Origin: Phragmitibacter flavus
Lineage (GTDB): Bacteria; Verrucomicrobiota; Verrucomicrobiia; Verrucomicrobiales; Verrucomicrobiaceae
NCBI RefSeq assembly: GCF_005780165.1
Contig: NZ_VAUV01000005.1
Coordinates: 62,001 to 126,000 of the forward strand
DNA: 64,000 nucleotides
Reading direction: 5' to 3'
In this document: in pieces, positions 15,571 through 24,643 of the stretch
Numbering within the stretch: the stretch's first letter is position 1
Layout: each line of letters begins with the position of its first letter
Made by a program: the position numbers and the translations under genes
Notes under the pieces: model-generated
Seen by the model: only the letters and a program-made list of their open reading frames with translations
The model's database searches: none
Told to the model about the DNA's origin: nothing

Positions 15571-18500
15571 TCAAGCTGCGCTAGCCGTCTGTGGCATCGC
15601 CAAAGCATTCAAGCGCAAACGGACATCCTCGACGAATGGCCTTTCGAGAGAGTCGTAGCCTTCCAAGTCATCTAGGGACTCCTCCGCAAGTTCCGACAGT
15701 TCCCGGTCATCGCGCAAATGATGGACATTTAACGATGCGGCTGCCAGGAGATAGTAATGAATCAAACGAGCGTTGCGATATCCTTGGGTTATGGGGAGCA
15801 AGAGGCCTTGCCGGAGTATATAAAGAATATGATCAGCCGGAAGAATGCGTCTGCGATCAGCTAGCCAATAATGGGATGGCAAGAGAGCTTTTTTGCGCGA
15901 GTTGTTGATTTCACAAACCTCGCAGAGCACTTTCATTTTTAGGACATATAGGCGATTCCACCACCAGGAGGAGCGCTCGACATCCTGAAGATTGTTCTCG
16001 GCTGTTTCCAGACATGCCCAAGCCTGATCTAGCAAGCAACAATGCTTCTGGTCGTGAATCGGGCACTTCTGGGTGCTGAGCGCTCCTTGGCCGAATTGGG
16101 AGCGGATTAGGAAGAACTTTGAAACAAACACCTCTGCCTGCCGCAAGGCAACTATGGCCCATTCACTTGGGTCTCCAGCGAAATGCTTTGAATTGTTCAG
16201 GTAAGCGAGTGCCTCATTCAGTTTGCGCGTCGCCTCATTGTCTCTTCCGAGCATACCGAGGCTAAGTCCGTAAATGACCCGTGAGCGCAAATTAGCCCAT
16301 TCAAACGCTTCACAGTTTTGCAGACTCAATTGACGCGACAGCCGGATTGCGACCATGCATTGGGCGCAGATGTGAGCCCAAAGACTCCGAGCTATGGAAT
16401 CTGCTTCGTGCGAGTGAACGTCTTTCGATTCGAGTTTACGCACGCGGGTGCGCGTCAAGAATTCAAAATGTTGCCAGCGATAAGCACGTTCGACGTTAAT
16501 CTGCGCACCGAGAATGATGAGTCGAATCAGGCGGGCTATTGAGTTGCCGGTTCTGTTTTCTTTTGGAGCCGTGGCCCACCAACGATCAATAGTTGAGCGA
16601 ACCAGAAGAGGACTGGGGCGAACTTCCTCACAATTTTTGTGTGCGAGCAATATCTGAAGAGCTTCCTCATCGAAACCCTCCACATAGTTTTTGAAGTCTT
16701 TTGCAAGATTTTTCGCGCGTTGAAGCGGTGCCCCTTGCAAATAGAGGCTGTCGCTGTCTGAGCAGGAAGGGGCACCTTGGAGGTTGGAACGTAACCCTTC
16801 CCAACGCACTTGCATGAAGAAGCCATCCCCTTGAGCAGACTTGATCATGTTGATTATGCGTTGAATCTGGCTTCGCAACATCGTCCAGGGAATATTCTGC
16901 TGCCCTTCGCAGGTATCATTGCTCAGCCCTGTCTCCTGAATTTCCAGCCGCAGCCGTTCAAACAAATCGTCCTCGATTCCCCAAAAGATAATCACATCCT
17001 CGGACAGACGAAGAATCTTACTGAGTTGATTGAATGCAATTTCAGCAAGTAGTTCTTTGTAGCGCGAGGAGGATTTCCCTTCATCGCCGCACAAATCATT
17101 ATCCATTTGGGGTGTTGGCTTGGCTTCTGATATCCAGTGGAGACATTGGACATAATGATAAAGGCATTCAACTAGGGGAACTGGATCGTGTGATGCCTGA
17201 GTTGCCTTGAAATACCATTCAGCAATCCACATATGGGTTCGAGCACGTCTGGCGCGGAGGCTTCTGCGAATCGCACCCTTGTCCTTCAGAATGTCCTGTT
17301 CGTCAGCTTCGTATTGTTCACACCAATGAGCGATACGGATGCGCAAGTCCCAATGGAGCCAGAAGAAGGACGCCGCTTTCATTCTAAAGAGGCCGAAACC
17401 GTGGAGTTCCCTGCTCCATTTCTCAGCCAGCAGAGAGCGTTGTGCATCCCGATCCGTGCCGGACGCCGCATCAAAACGATTGTTGCAGTCCATCACGCCT
17501 TCAGCCCACATGGAGCAAGGATGGCGAGACTGGCGGAAAAGGCAAAGCGCATATAGAAAGCGAACTCGCAGGAGCTTGGTATCGAATTGGTTGCCCGTTG
17601 CTTCGGATACCCAATCCTTGAGTCGCTCGACTATTTTTTCGCTATGAATCAGGCCGGGATATGAATCTGAGTCTTTGATGAGATAGCCGGGTTCACTGGA
17701 GGAGGCATGATGTATTTCACGTAGTAGTTGTTCGTCGCATTGGACTTTATCCTTGATGAGTTCCCATGTCTTTTCCCGGACGGCAAGATCAAGCTGCAAT
17801 TCATCTGCAATGACGTGCGCAGGCTTGGCTTCCTGCTGCTTAGTTGACATGCTAGCCAAATGTCTGGCAACCAAGTCACGCCGATAGCTGGCAAAGGGCA
17901 GGTAAACAATGCTTATTCCGACGGAACAAAGTTCATCAAACAGTATATGAAGCTCGTTGTAGTCTTTGTCGGTCCAATGCTGTAAGCTAAATGCCGCATT
18001 GACTCCGGGAGGCGTGCGTCCTGAAACAAAAATGGTCACCTTTTGATGATCGAGACGCAAGTATCTGCGTAGAATTTTCTGCTGTTTTCTAGTGGCACTT
18101 GCATAGGCAATTGGTTCCATGCGGAATGAACCAAGACGATTGGCCACGCTCTGCCACAACACTCGCTTCAAGTGCTTAACAGTGATAAAATCACCCAATT
18201 CATACCACGCATAACCATCAATCTTATGTGTGTCCCTCCAGAAATATTGGGAACACAAAGAGGACAAGCCTGATCCGCCGTAAATAACGAGCTTGGGGGA
18301 TGCCTTGCCTGGAGCCACATGCTCATGATTCACACAGTGAATCAGATAGTTTCCGTCGTACTCACCGGCATGCAGAAGGGACAGCTTGCCCGCAAGGGAC
18401 TCGTTCAGATTATCAATGAACTGCGCAACGACGTTCACAGACTTCTTTGATTTCGGTTCATCTGTCAGCTTGCTGTTTTCCCTTCCCGATGGAACTAGAG

Positions 18501-19722
18501 GATGTGGAGGAACGAAATGAGCATATTCGTATCGGAGTCCGCCTGGAGGCAGCGTATGAGTGATTTTTTGATACAATTCAAGGAGAAATAGGTCAGGGCG
18601 AGGTTCAATTGCGGAATAAAAAAAGGCGCTGTCTTCCGATTCCAATTCGAGCTTTCTGATGACGCTTTTTTCGCCTTTTTCGCTATGAGCTAGCCAAAAT
18701 ACCTTCAGGGTCATTCCGCTGTCTTGCAGACGCGACTGCTGAATAGCATATTTTAAGAGATGCCGCACTCTGCCATCATTAAGCGAATATCCCATCACAA
18801 TAAGGCAACACTTTGAGCGAACAATGCCACTATCTTCCGGGCCTACCATGTAGGAATAGAATCTTTCGCAATCTTCTTGCGTGGGCCTCTGGTCGACCGA
18901 GTAATCGGCCCTGGTTTCAAACATGCCACCATGTAGTTTCACGATGGTGTCTTGAAGACGGACAATTTTCGCATCGGGAAGGCCTCCACTGATACTGACA
19001 TCGAAAACTTGTAGATGTGATTTATTGGTGGTGAACGCCTGCTCAATCAGTTCGTCGAAATTGGTCGTAAGTACCGTATGAATGCGCAGTGGCATCGCAA
19101 GGTTGGCGAGCATCTGATGGATCAAGCTGGGCCGCCTTCCCTTCGTCACAAAGACGTTATAGGCATCTAAGACCGCCTGATTGGGGGCGCCTAGAGATGG
19201 AGTCTTGTCATTTTTTTCCCTGTATATCCTGCAAATAAAGACAAGTGCCGATTTCCATTCCGAACAAGCGCCCAATGCTTCCGCGACAAGTCTGCTCTTA
19301 TCGGTTTCCCTCCGGTTGCTGGCTTTTTCAGAGGGCGAAGGATTCTTCAACCTACTCATAAAGGAAAGTAAATCAGTTTCCCAACGACGCAGCGATTCAC
19401 CCTGTTCGATGGTCGGATAAGGAGGCCAGCCGTTGGCAACGAAATTCCAATAATCGGACTGTCGTTCAGATCCCTGTTCAGACACTTTGTCGCAAATAAG
19501 AGTTTCAATGGCAGCGTCATCGCTCGGAGAATTGGGGTGAGCGACGGGTATGCCTACACCTCTAAAAACAGCCCACTTGAGATATTCGATGAATTCCTGT
19601 CCTCGGGGGATTCCTGATCTGCTTGAACATCCGCTGCCTAGGAATGGAACAAAGTCATATCCTTCTCTTACAGCCTTAACTAGTTCCGCCATGAATGCTT
19701 CGCGCGGTTCGATCTTTTCCAT
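15571..19722 (-). CDS. Giant SIR2-domain protein, SIR2-STAND-like candidate antiphage sensor
   Basis: A 1383-residue protein (ATG at 19722; a GTG at 19770 would add 16 residues). Residues about 20-330 form a SIR2-like NADase domain: VPFLGSGCSSRSGIPRG (NAD pocket), TTNFDELIE, KLHGG with the putative catalytic His, and VMGYSLND. A STAND-like centre follows at about 475-620, where KLVIYGGSGLSSLCS has the shape and place of a P-loop but lacks the essential Lys, with VTIFVSGRTPPG after it. The last 700 residues are Trp/Leu-rich helices of TPR-like character. The architecture resembles Avs5-type and other SIR2 antiphage proteins, which destroy NAD+ on phage sensing; this is family inference. Base composition is visibly lower in G+C than the gsp genes around it, suggesting acquisition by transfer. 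Confidence 0.82.
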   Translation of the reverse strand: MEKIEPREAFMAELVKAVREGYDFVPFLGSGCSSRSGIPRGQEFIEYLKWAVFRGVGIPVAHPNSPSDDAAIETLICDKVSEQGSERQSDYWNFVANGWPPYPTIEQGESLRRWETDLLSFMSRLKNPSPSEKASNRRETDKSRLVAEALGACSEWKSALVFICRIYREKNDKTPSLGAPNQAVLDAYNVFVTKGRRPSLIHQMLANLAMPLRIHTVLTTNFDELIEQAFTTNKSHLQVFDVSISGGLPDAKIVRLQDTIVKLHGGMFETRADYSVDQRPTQEDCERFYSYMVGPEDSGIVRSKCCLIVMGYSLNDGRVRHLLKYAIQQSRLQDSGMTLKVFWLAHSEKGEKSVIRKLELESEDSAFFYSAIEPRPDLFLLELYQKITHTLPPGGLRYEYAHFVPPHPLVPSGRENSKLTDEPKSKKSVNVVAQFIDNLNESLAGKLSLLHAGEYDGNYLIHCVNHEHVAPGKASPKLVIYGGSGLSSLCSQYFWRDTHKIDGYAWYELGDFITVKHLKRVLWQSVANRLGSFRMEPIAYASATRKQQKILRRYLRLDHQKVTIFVSGRTPPGVNAAFSLQHWTDKDYNELHILFDELCSVGISIVYLPFASYRRDLVARHLASMSTKQQEAKPAHVIADELQLDLAVREKTWELIKDKVQCDEQLLREIHHASSSEPGYLIKDSDSYPGLIHSEKIVERLKDWVSEATGNQFDTKLLRVRFLYALCLFRQSRHPCSMWAEGVMDCNNRFDAASGTDRDAQRSLLAEKWSRELHGFGLFRMKAASFFWLHWDLRIRIAHWCEQYEADEQDILKDKGAIRRSLRARRARTHMWIAEWYFKATQASHDPVPLVECLYHYVQCLHWISEAKPTPQMDNDLCGDEGKSSSRYKELLAEIAFNQLSKILRLSEDVIIFWGIEDDLFERLRLEIQETGLSNDTCEGQQNIPWTMLRSQIQRIINMIKSAQGDGFFMQVRWEGLRSNLQGAPSCSDSDSLYLQGAPLQRAKNLAKDFKNYVEGFDEEALQILLAHKNCEEVRPSPLLVRSTIDRWWATAPKENRTGNSIARLIRLIILGAQINVERAYRWQHFEFLTRTRVRKLESKDVHSHEADSIARSLWAHICAQCMVAIRLSRQLSLQNCEAFEWANLRSRVIYGLSLGMLGRDNEATRKLNEALAYLNNSKHFAGDPSEWAIVALRQAEVFVSKFFLIRSQFGQGALSTQKCPIHDQKHCCLLDQAWACLETAENNLQDVERSSWWWNRLYVLKMKVLCEVCEINNSRKKALLPSHYWLADRRRILPADHILYILRQGLLLPITQGYRNARLIHYYLLAAASLNVHHLRDDRELSELAEESLDDLEGYDSLERPFVEDVRLRLNALAMPQTASAA

Positions 19723-19832
19723 AGATTGGTTGATGATGAGCGTTAGTTGATTGGCTGGTCGGATAAGCACGTTTTGCGGATAAAATTTCGAGCTTAGTCT
19801 TCGTATTTTTGAGTGATTGAGCGATACCTTTG

Positions 19833-19860
19833 TTAATATGTCTACTCATTTATTGATCAA
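19833..19860 (-). promoter_or_regulatory. Candidate sigma-70-type promoter of the SIR2 gene
   Basis: On the reverse strand TTGATC (19855-19860), a 16-base spacer and TATTAA (19833-19838) form a plausible -35/-10 pair about 110 bases before the SIR2 ATG, in an AT-rich stretch unlike the surrounding DNA. It suggests the SIR2 gene is transcribed independently of gspD. Weak, by eye only. Confidence 0.3.
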
Positions 19861-19882
19861 ATCCAGGTTGCTCATGTGTTTC

Positions 19883-19924
19883 AGACATCCTGTCTATGAA
19901 TTGCTTTTGGGAAACAATAGACAG
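19883..19924. repeat. Overlapping inverted repeats between gspD and the SIR2 gene
   Basis: AGACA-TCC-TGTCT (19883-19895) overlaps a second pair, CTGTCTAT (19890-19897) with ATAGACAG (19917-19924). The same pentamer thus occurs three times in alternating orientation, just downstream of the gspD stop and upstream of the SIR2 promoter candidate. This could be a transcription end for gspD, though no U-tract is visible, or an operator for the SIR2 gene. Confidence 0.45.
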
Positions 19925-19947
19925 AATGTGGGGTAGGGGGCCACCAG

Positions 19948-22272
19948 TCAGCGTTTGGTTGTGCTTGGGGTGGATTTCGCTTTTCCAGTGGACTTCTGTT
20001 TTATGCCCGGCTCAACAGCTTGCGCTTTTGAAGCGTCTGAGTCCTCTTTCCATTCCGGAAGGGGGAGAAGGGGAGTTCCGTCGCCGGGATTCGCGAATTC
20101 CTGGGTGCGTTGGTAGCTGCGGCTGTCGCGATTGAGGTCGGTTTGTTCCTGGATGTGGTCCGCTCCGTCGTTGAGGATGCGCGGTTGCACGAAGATCATC
20201 AACTCGCGGCGCTCCTTGGTTTTGTTAGTGCTTCCAAACAGGTGTTTCACGACGGGGATGCGAACCAGAAATGGCAGTCCGCTCTTGGCTTTGCGGTCGC
20301 GCTCGGTGATCAATCCGCCGAGCATCACCGTGGTGCGGTCGGGCACGATGAGCCTGTTACGCATGCCCTGTTCAGAGATGTTGGGAATTTGGTTGCCGCT
20401 GATGGTGGTGAAACCACTGATGTCGTTGTTCTGCTGCTGGAACTCCAGCATCACCTCGTTGTTGTTGTAGATGTGCGGTGTGATGTCCAGTTGCAGACGC
20501 ACGGGGATGTATTGAGTGGTAGAGCGAATGGTGTTGCCGGAATCGAGATTGTTCACGGAACTGAGCGTTTCGCCAGGGATGGCAAGTTGTTGGCCGATAT
20601 AGATGGTGGCGGATTGATGGTTCAGCGTGGTGATGGTCGGCTTTTGCAAGATGTGGAAGCGTTCGGTCTTTTCCAGCGTTTGCAGGAACACGTTCCAATG
20701 CTTGCCGATCTGACCATAAACCGTCAATCCGTCCAGCGCGGGCAGGAAGTCGGCGGCGCCGCCAAGTTGAGAAATGTCGGTGAATGCGGTGCCCTGGGTG
20801 TTGAGCACGCCGCCCAAAAGGCTGTCGTTGCCCACGTTTTCAAGGGTGCGAATCCAGTCGAGGCCAAAGTTAAAATCTTCTCCGACGGTGAACTCGCCGA
20901 TGATGACGGAAAGCAGGATTTGTTTGGGCCGCACGTCCAGTTCGTCAGCGAGTTGTTCCAGCATGCGAAGCTGGTCGGGAGGACCGCTGGCGTAAAAACG
21001 GGAACTGCCGGGATCGACAATCACCAGGGTCTTGGAAACCAGCACGCTATAAGCCTTCTTGGTGACATCGAGTGGCTCCACGCCGCCAAATCCGAAGCCG
21101 CTGGAAGCTGACCCACCGCTTCCGCCCAAGCCCAAGCCGCCGCCGTCGAGCCCAGAGCGGCCTGTGCCACGATTGCCGAAGCCGCCGCTGGTGTTGGAAG
21201 GTTCGACTGGTGTGGTGCTGGTGGTGGTTTGGGGGGTGATCGACTCTCCGGCCTCCTTGCTGTTTCGTTGCAGGGACTTCTCGGCGATGGAAACGAAAGT
21301 CGTGAGGTCAATGTAGTTGAGCTTGCGCGAAATGAACCCGCTGGTGGGAGATTCGCCATCAAGGTAGGCAATCAAACTTTCGATGTATTGAATGTCCAGA
21401 GGGCGGGCGATGATGACCAGACTGTTGGTGCGCTCAACCGGCTGGATGATGGGCTTGATGGCCTTGGTGGACATGCCTGCAAAGGAGGCGACGGTTTGTG
21501 GGGCAGCAGCTTCTTCCGCCGTCGGCTGGCGGCTGGTCGGGCGTTCGCGCTCGGTGGGGGCACGGGTTCCGGAAGCGGAAGCCGTTTCCAATCCCAACAA
21601 AGTGGAAAGCTGTTCGGCGACCACTTCAGCATCGGCGCGGGTCAGATGCACCAGATGGTGTTTCGTTTCACTCGGTGGAAGATCCACCTGAGCCGCCAGT
21701 TCGACATAAGAGCGAATGGTGTTGGAGTTCTCGGTGATGAGCAGTGCCTGGGCATTGGGCACGGCGGTGATCTTTCCATACGAATGAGGCGGAACGACCT
21801 GCGCAAAGGCACGTGCGGCTTCGTCGGCATCCAGGTAACGCAGGGGCAGAAGGTAGTTGACCACCTGGTCGCTCTGCGGGAGGTCGGCCTCGCGCAGGAT
21901 CATCGGCACCCCTTCGCTGGCGGGAAGTTTGTCGCCGGAAATGACGATGACCTTGATCATCTGGTCGCCGCTGGGAACGAGGGCATAGCCAGCCAGCAGC
22001 AGCGATTTTTCGATGAACTCGATGGCCTCGGGGGGGCTGAGCTTTCCGGTGGTTTCGATGTTAACTACGGCGGCTTCCAGAGCAGTATCGCGGATAAGAC
22101 GTTTGCCGGTGAGGCGTTGATAGGTATTGAGCACCTCGCCAATCGGAGTTCCCGGCGGAAACTGCACCGCGATGGACTCCGGCGAGTCCGGTGAGGGTGC
22201 GTTATTTTGCGCATGAACGCCCGCCAGCAGCAGGGATGCGACGACGCACAAATAAAAGGATCGGCAAAACAT
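19948..22272 (-). CDS. gspD: Type II secretion secretin GspD
   Basis: A 774-residue outer-membrane channel protein with a signal peptide (MFCRSFYLCVVASLLLAGVHAQ). N0/N1-like modules follow: VNYLLPLRYLDADEAARAFA, ITAVPNAQALLITENSNTIR and RTNSLVIIARPLDIQYIESL. A Gly-rich insert lies around 370-395. The C-terminal secretin domain has LSVIIGEFTVGEDFNFGLDW, VPDRTTVMLGGLITERDRK and SGLPFLVRIPVVKHLFGS. The C-terminal tail is Lys/Ser-rich. It is the last gene of a reverse block (L-M-C-like-D) that starts near 24596. PilQ-type secretins are related, but the neighbours make GspD the better name. Confidence 0.93.
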   Translation of the reverse strand: MFCRSFYLCVVASLLLAGVHAQNNAPSPDSPESIAVQFPPGTPIGEVLNTYQRLTGKRLIRDTALEAAVVNIETTGKLSPPEAIEFIEKSLLLAGYALVPSGDQMIKVIVISGDKLPASEGVPMILREADLPQSDQVVNYLLPLRYLDADEAARAFAQVVPPHSYGKITAVPNAQALLITENSNTIRSYVELAAQVDLPPSETKHHLVHLTRADAEVVAEQLSTLLGLETASASGTRAPTERERPTSRQPTAEEAAAPQTVASFAGMSTKAIKPIIQPVERTNSLVIIARPLDIQYIESLIAYLDGESPTSGFISRKLNYIDLTTFVSIAEKSLQRNSKEAGESITPQTTTSTTPVEPSNTSGGFGNRGTGRSGLDGGGLGLGGSGGSASSGFGFGGVEPLDVTKKAYSVLVSKTLVIVDPGSSRFYASGPPDQLRMLEQLADELDVRPKQILLSVIIGEFTVGEDFNFGLDWIRTLENVGNDSLLGGVLNTQGTAFTDISQLGGAADFLPALDGLTVYGQIGKHWNVFLQTLEKTERFHILQKPTITTLNHQSATIYIGQQLAIPGETLSSVNNLDSGNTIRSTTQYIPVRLQLDITPHIYNNNEVMLEFQQQNNDISGFTTISGNQIPNISEQGMRNRLIVPDRTTVMLGGLITERDRKAKSGLPFLVRIPVVKHLFGSTNKTKERRELMIFVQPRILNDGADHIQEQTDLNRDSRSYQRTQEFANPGDGTPLLPLPEWKEDSDASKAQAVEPGIKQKSTGKAKSTPSTTKR

Positions 22273-22304
22273 GGGAGGAAACAGGTTTGAAGGTTGCAGA
22301 TGGG

Positions 22305-22844
22305 TTAGCGCGTAGAAGTCGGCGTGGTTTCACGGCGGCGGCGGGAGCGCAATGACTCGTCGTCGCTGCTTGAAGTTCGGGTGCTTGCGGCAATGCTTTT
22401 CGAGGAGCCACCCGAGACTGGCGAGCCGGGGGATGTGGCCAGTTGCTTCAAGAAATTCTCATCGTAGTGGAGCACCGCGCTTTCGCCATTCACTTCGACT
22501 TCAACAAAGGAGTCTTTGCGGGTGTCCTCAAGGCTGGCAGTCTTAATCTTCATGCCGTTGGCGGCGTTCTGACCGCTCACCAGTTCGGTGCGCTCCCGCG
22601 TTTTGGTGTTGACCACCACGGCGACGATTTCCTCACCAAACTGAACCATGCTTCCAAGAACCAGATCCTTGGCGAAGGATTCCTTCTGGACCGCCACTGG
22701 CGCAGTTTTCAGGGTGAAAGGATTTTTTTTCCAGATCTCTTGAAAATGCTTTAGGGGATGGGCATCCGGCGGCGCAAATCCATCCTCGGCCACGGCGAAC
22801 GCCGGACCCAGAACCAGGATGAAAAATAGAATGCTCCGTTGCAT
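22305..22844 (-). CDS. Periplasmic GspC/PilP-like protein
   Basis: A 179-residue exported protein with a signal peptide (MQRSILFFILVLGPAFAVAE). It has the IWKKNPFTLKTAP motif (NPFTLK at 41-46) seen at the start of the homology region of PilP and GspC proteins, then a small beta domain (LGSMVQFGEEIVAVVVNTKT) typical of their HR domain. The C-terminus is a disordered Ser/Arg tail. Unlike classical GspC it has no transmembrane anchor and no PDZ domain, so it may be the minimal link between the GspL/M platform and the GspD secretin. It lies 32 bases upstream of gspD and 11 bases after gspM. Confidence 0.65.
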   Translation of the reverse strand: MQRSILFFILVLGPAFAVAEDGFAPPDAHPLKHFQEIWKKNPFTLKTAPVAVQKESFAKDLVLGSMVQFGEEIVAVVVNTKTRERTELVSGQNAANGMKIKTASLEDTRKDSFVEVEVNGESAVLHYDENFLKQLATSPGSPVSGGSSKSIAASTRTSSSDDESLRSRRRRETTPTSTR

Positions 22845-22855
22845 GGGAATGAGAT

Positions 22856-23389
22856 TTAGGATTTGCCAGCTAAGGCAGCCGCATACCAGCGCCAGAATTC
22901 GATCATCACCACCACCTCGCTGGGCGACTCCTTGTCTGGAACGACCCTGACGGACGGAACCACACGAAATTGCGAGGGGGCCAGCAAGCCGTGCATCCAG
23001 GTCACGACTTTTTCCAAATCGCCCTTAACCGCGAGCGTAACGCCGAACTGCTGATAGTATTCAGTATTGGTGGTCTCTTGAAGCTGTTGTGACTGGACGG
23101 TCAGGCCGAGTTGTTTCGCGTTTTTCACGATGGTATCGAGTTCGGCATTGGCCTCCAGGGCACCTTCATTGGCGACGGGCTGGCTGTTTGTCACCCACTG
23201 GTGCTTTTCGAGCCATTCAGGCGCTTCAGCCAGCATGCTCTCGGTTTCGAACTGCATCAACTCCAGGTCATGCTTGCGACGTTCGATCTGCTCCTGCCAG
23301 TTCATCAGGCGCTGGCTGAGCACCAACGCGACGACCAGGGTGAACAGCATCCCTGCAACCATCAGAAGACGGCGTTCATTGGATTTCAT
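22856..23389 (-). CDS. gspM: GspM/PilO-like inner-membrane assembly protein
   Basis: A 177-residue bitopic protein: short cytoplasmic tail, one membrane helix (LLMVAGMLFTLVVALVL, about 8-25), a coiled coil, then a periplasmic ferredoxin-like domain (TVQSQQLQETTN... VTLAVKGDLEKVVTWMHGLL). This is the GspM/PilO plan. The start is chosen at 23387-23389 because AAGGAGG precedes it by 5 bases. Longer upstream readings overlap gspL and look non-coding. It overlaps the end of gspL by 14 bases, so the two are translationally coupled. GspM and PilO cannot be separated by eye; the gsp context decides. Confidence 0.75.
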   Translation of the reverse strand: MKSNERRLLMVAGMLFTLVVALVLSQRLMNWQEQIERRKHDLELMQFETESMLAEAPEWLEKHQWVTNSQPVANEGALEANAELDTIVKNAKQLGLTVQSQQLQETTNTEYYQQFGVTLAVKGDLEKVVTWMHGLLAPSQFRVVPSVRVVPDKESPSEVVVMIEFWRWYAAALAGKS

Positions 23390-24596
23390 CGGCACCTCCT
23401 TGAGTCGGGATTCCTTCCACGCGGAAATTGGCACGGTTGTCGTCAAGGATGGTCGGCTGGGGGGCGTTGAAGGCAAAACGCTTGAGCGATGCGGCCGTCT
23501 TGAGGTCGGACTGGAACTTGGACGCATGAATCAACGAAGTTGCCTCGCCACTGATCACGACCTTTTCCAAGTCCATGCTGAATTCCTTGAAGCGGATGCC
23601 TTCGGGCGGCAGGAGCGCTACGATCTCGCGGAACACCTCCAGAGGGTAGTTGTCGCGGTTGACTGCTGGCTCCAGCGCCCACCATTGCACCTGCGCCTGT
23701 TGAACCCGTTCCACTTCCGGCTGGCGGGCGTGGATTTGGGTGAATGATCGGTTCAGTTGCTGTTCCTGCCACATCAGCCAGCCAGCCCATGCGGCAAACC
23801 CAAACACCAAGACCCCAAGCAAAGCCAGCAGCGCACGAAGTTGCTGACGTTGCTTGCGCTGTTGAATACGTGCAGTAGCGGCTGAGGCGGGCAGCAGACC
23901 GCAAGGCTTTGCGGGCGATTGCGGAGTAGGTCTTGCCTCGATCAGAACGGGAATGGCCAGAGCCGTCTCCAACGCTTGTTTGAATTCCTCGGAAATCTCC
24001 GTCCAGACATGCAACGTTGTCCATCCATGCAATGGCCAATTGACGGCGAGAATATGGCAGATGTCCCGAATTTCACGAATGGCATCCTCTTGAAGTTCGT
24101 GGGCGCTGATAGCGGACACATGCAGCAACGTTTCGCCCTGGGTGAAGGCAAGCACGAATCTTCCGAGCTCCTTCCACAAGATGATACTGTTGCACGGAAG
24201 TGGAAAAAACGAAACGGAAGGCTCGAAAGCATCGCCATCCTGTGCCCGGACGGGACTCCCAAAATCGATGTCAGCCAGCGCCAGCGTTCCCATCAACACC
24301 CCTTGGTCGCTGGCGGCGACTTGCCATGAGAACCAGTGGCAGCCCGCCGCCGGAGTCTCCACGCCGAGGGCATTCCAACGTAGCGCCACGGTGGCCTCCA
24401 AGGGAGCGTCATCACCGTCAAACGCTAGCGCGGGGAAAGGGCTGCTTACCAGGGATCGCAGGGGCACTGCCTGAATGCCGTGTTTGGCGCGGGCTTCGCC
24501 TTCCTGTCTCTCCCATAATCCGTCACGATCACGTCGCCATTGCTCCCACCTGTCTTCACCGGGCAGATGGAGGATTGTTGAAGGGACGTTGCTCAT
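23376..24596 (-). CDS. gspL: GspL/PilM-PilN-like platform protein
   Basis: A 406-residue protein with a cytoplasmic actin-like N-terminal half (about 1-235), one membrane helix (LRALLALLGVLVFGFAAWAG, about 247-268), and a periplasmic PilN-like domain (DNYPLEVFREIVALLPPEGI then RFKEFSMDLEKVVISGEATS). This is the fusion layout of GspL, which recruits the GspE ATPase to the membrane. ATG at 24594-24596 is preferred; a TTG at 24617 is possible. The actin-like half is divergent and I see no clean nucleotide-binding loop. First of the reverse block gspL-M-C-like-D. Confidence 0.75.
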   Translation of the reverse strand: MSNVPSTILHLPGEDRWEQWRRDRDGLWERQEGEARAKHGIQAVPLRSLVSSPFPALAFDGDDAPLEATVALRWNALGVETPAAGCHWFSWQVAASDQGVLMGTLALADIDFGSPVRAQDGDAFEPSVSFFPLPCNSIILWKELGRFVLAFTQGETLLHVSAISAHELQEDAIREIRDICHILAVNWPLHGWTTLHVWTEISEEFKQALETALAIPVLIEARPTPQSPAKPCGLLPASAATARIQQRKQRQQLRALLALLGVLVFGFAAWAGWLMWQEQQLNRSFTQIHARQPEVERVQQAQVQWWALEPAVNRDNYPLEVFREIVALLPPEGIRFKEFSMDLEKVVISGEATSLIHASKFQSDLKTAASLKRFAFNAPQPTILDDNRANFRVEGIPTQGGADEIQ

Positions 24597-24643
24597 GGGA
24601 ATGACCGCCGCCCTCAAGAACGGACGAGCGCGTTACGGGGTGG

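Noticed and set aside
15437-15571. Idea that the MORN and SIR2 genes form a two-gene defence system
   Set aside because: The MORN protein has a clear export signal while SIR2 is cytoplasmic, and a gap of about 130 bases separates them.
20110-22194. Long forward open frames (20110-21111 and 21229-22194)
   Set aside because: They are antisense shadows of gspD. Their Gly/Asp/His-rich translations mirror the codon bias of the secretin.
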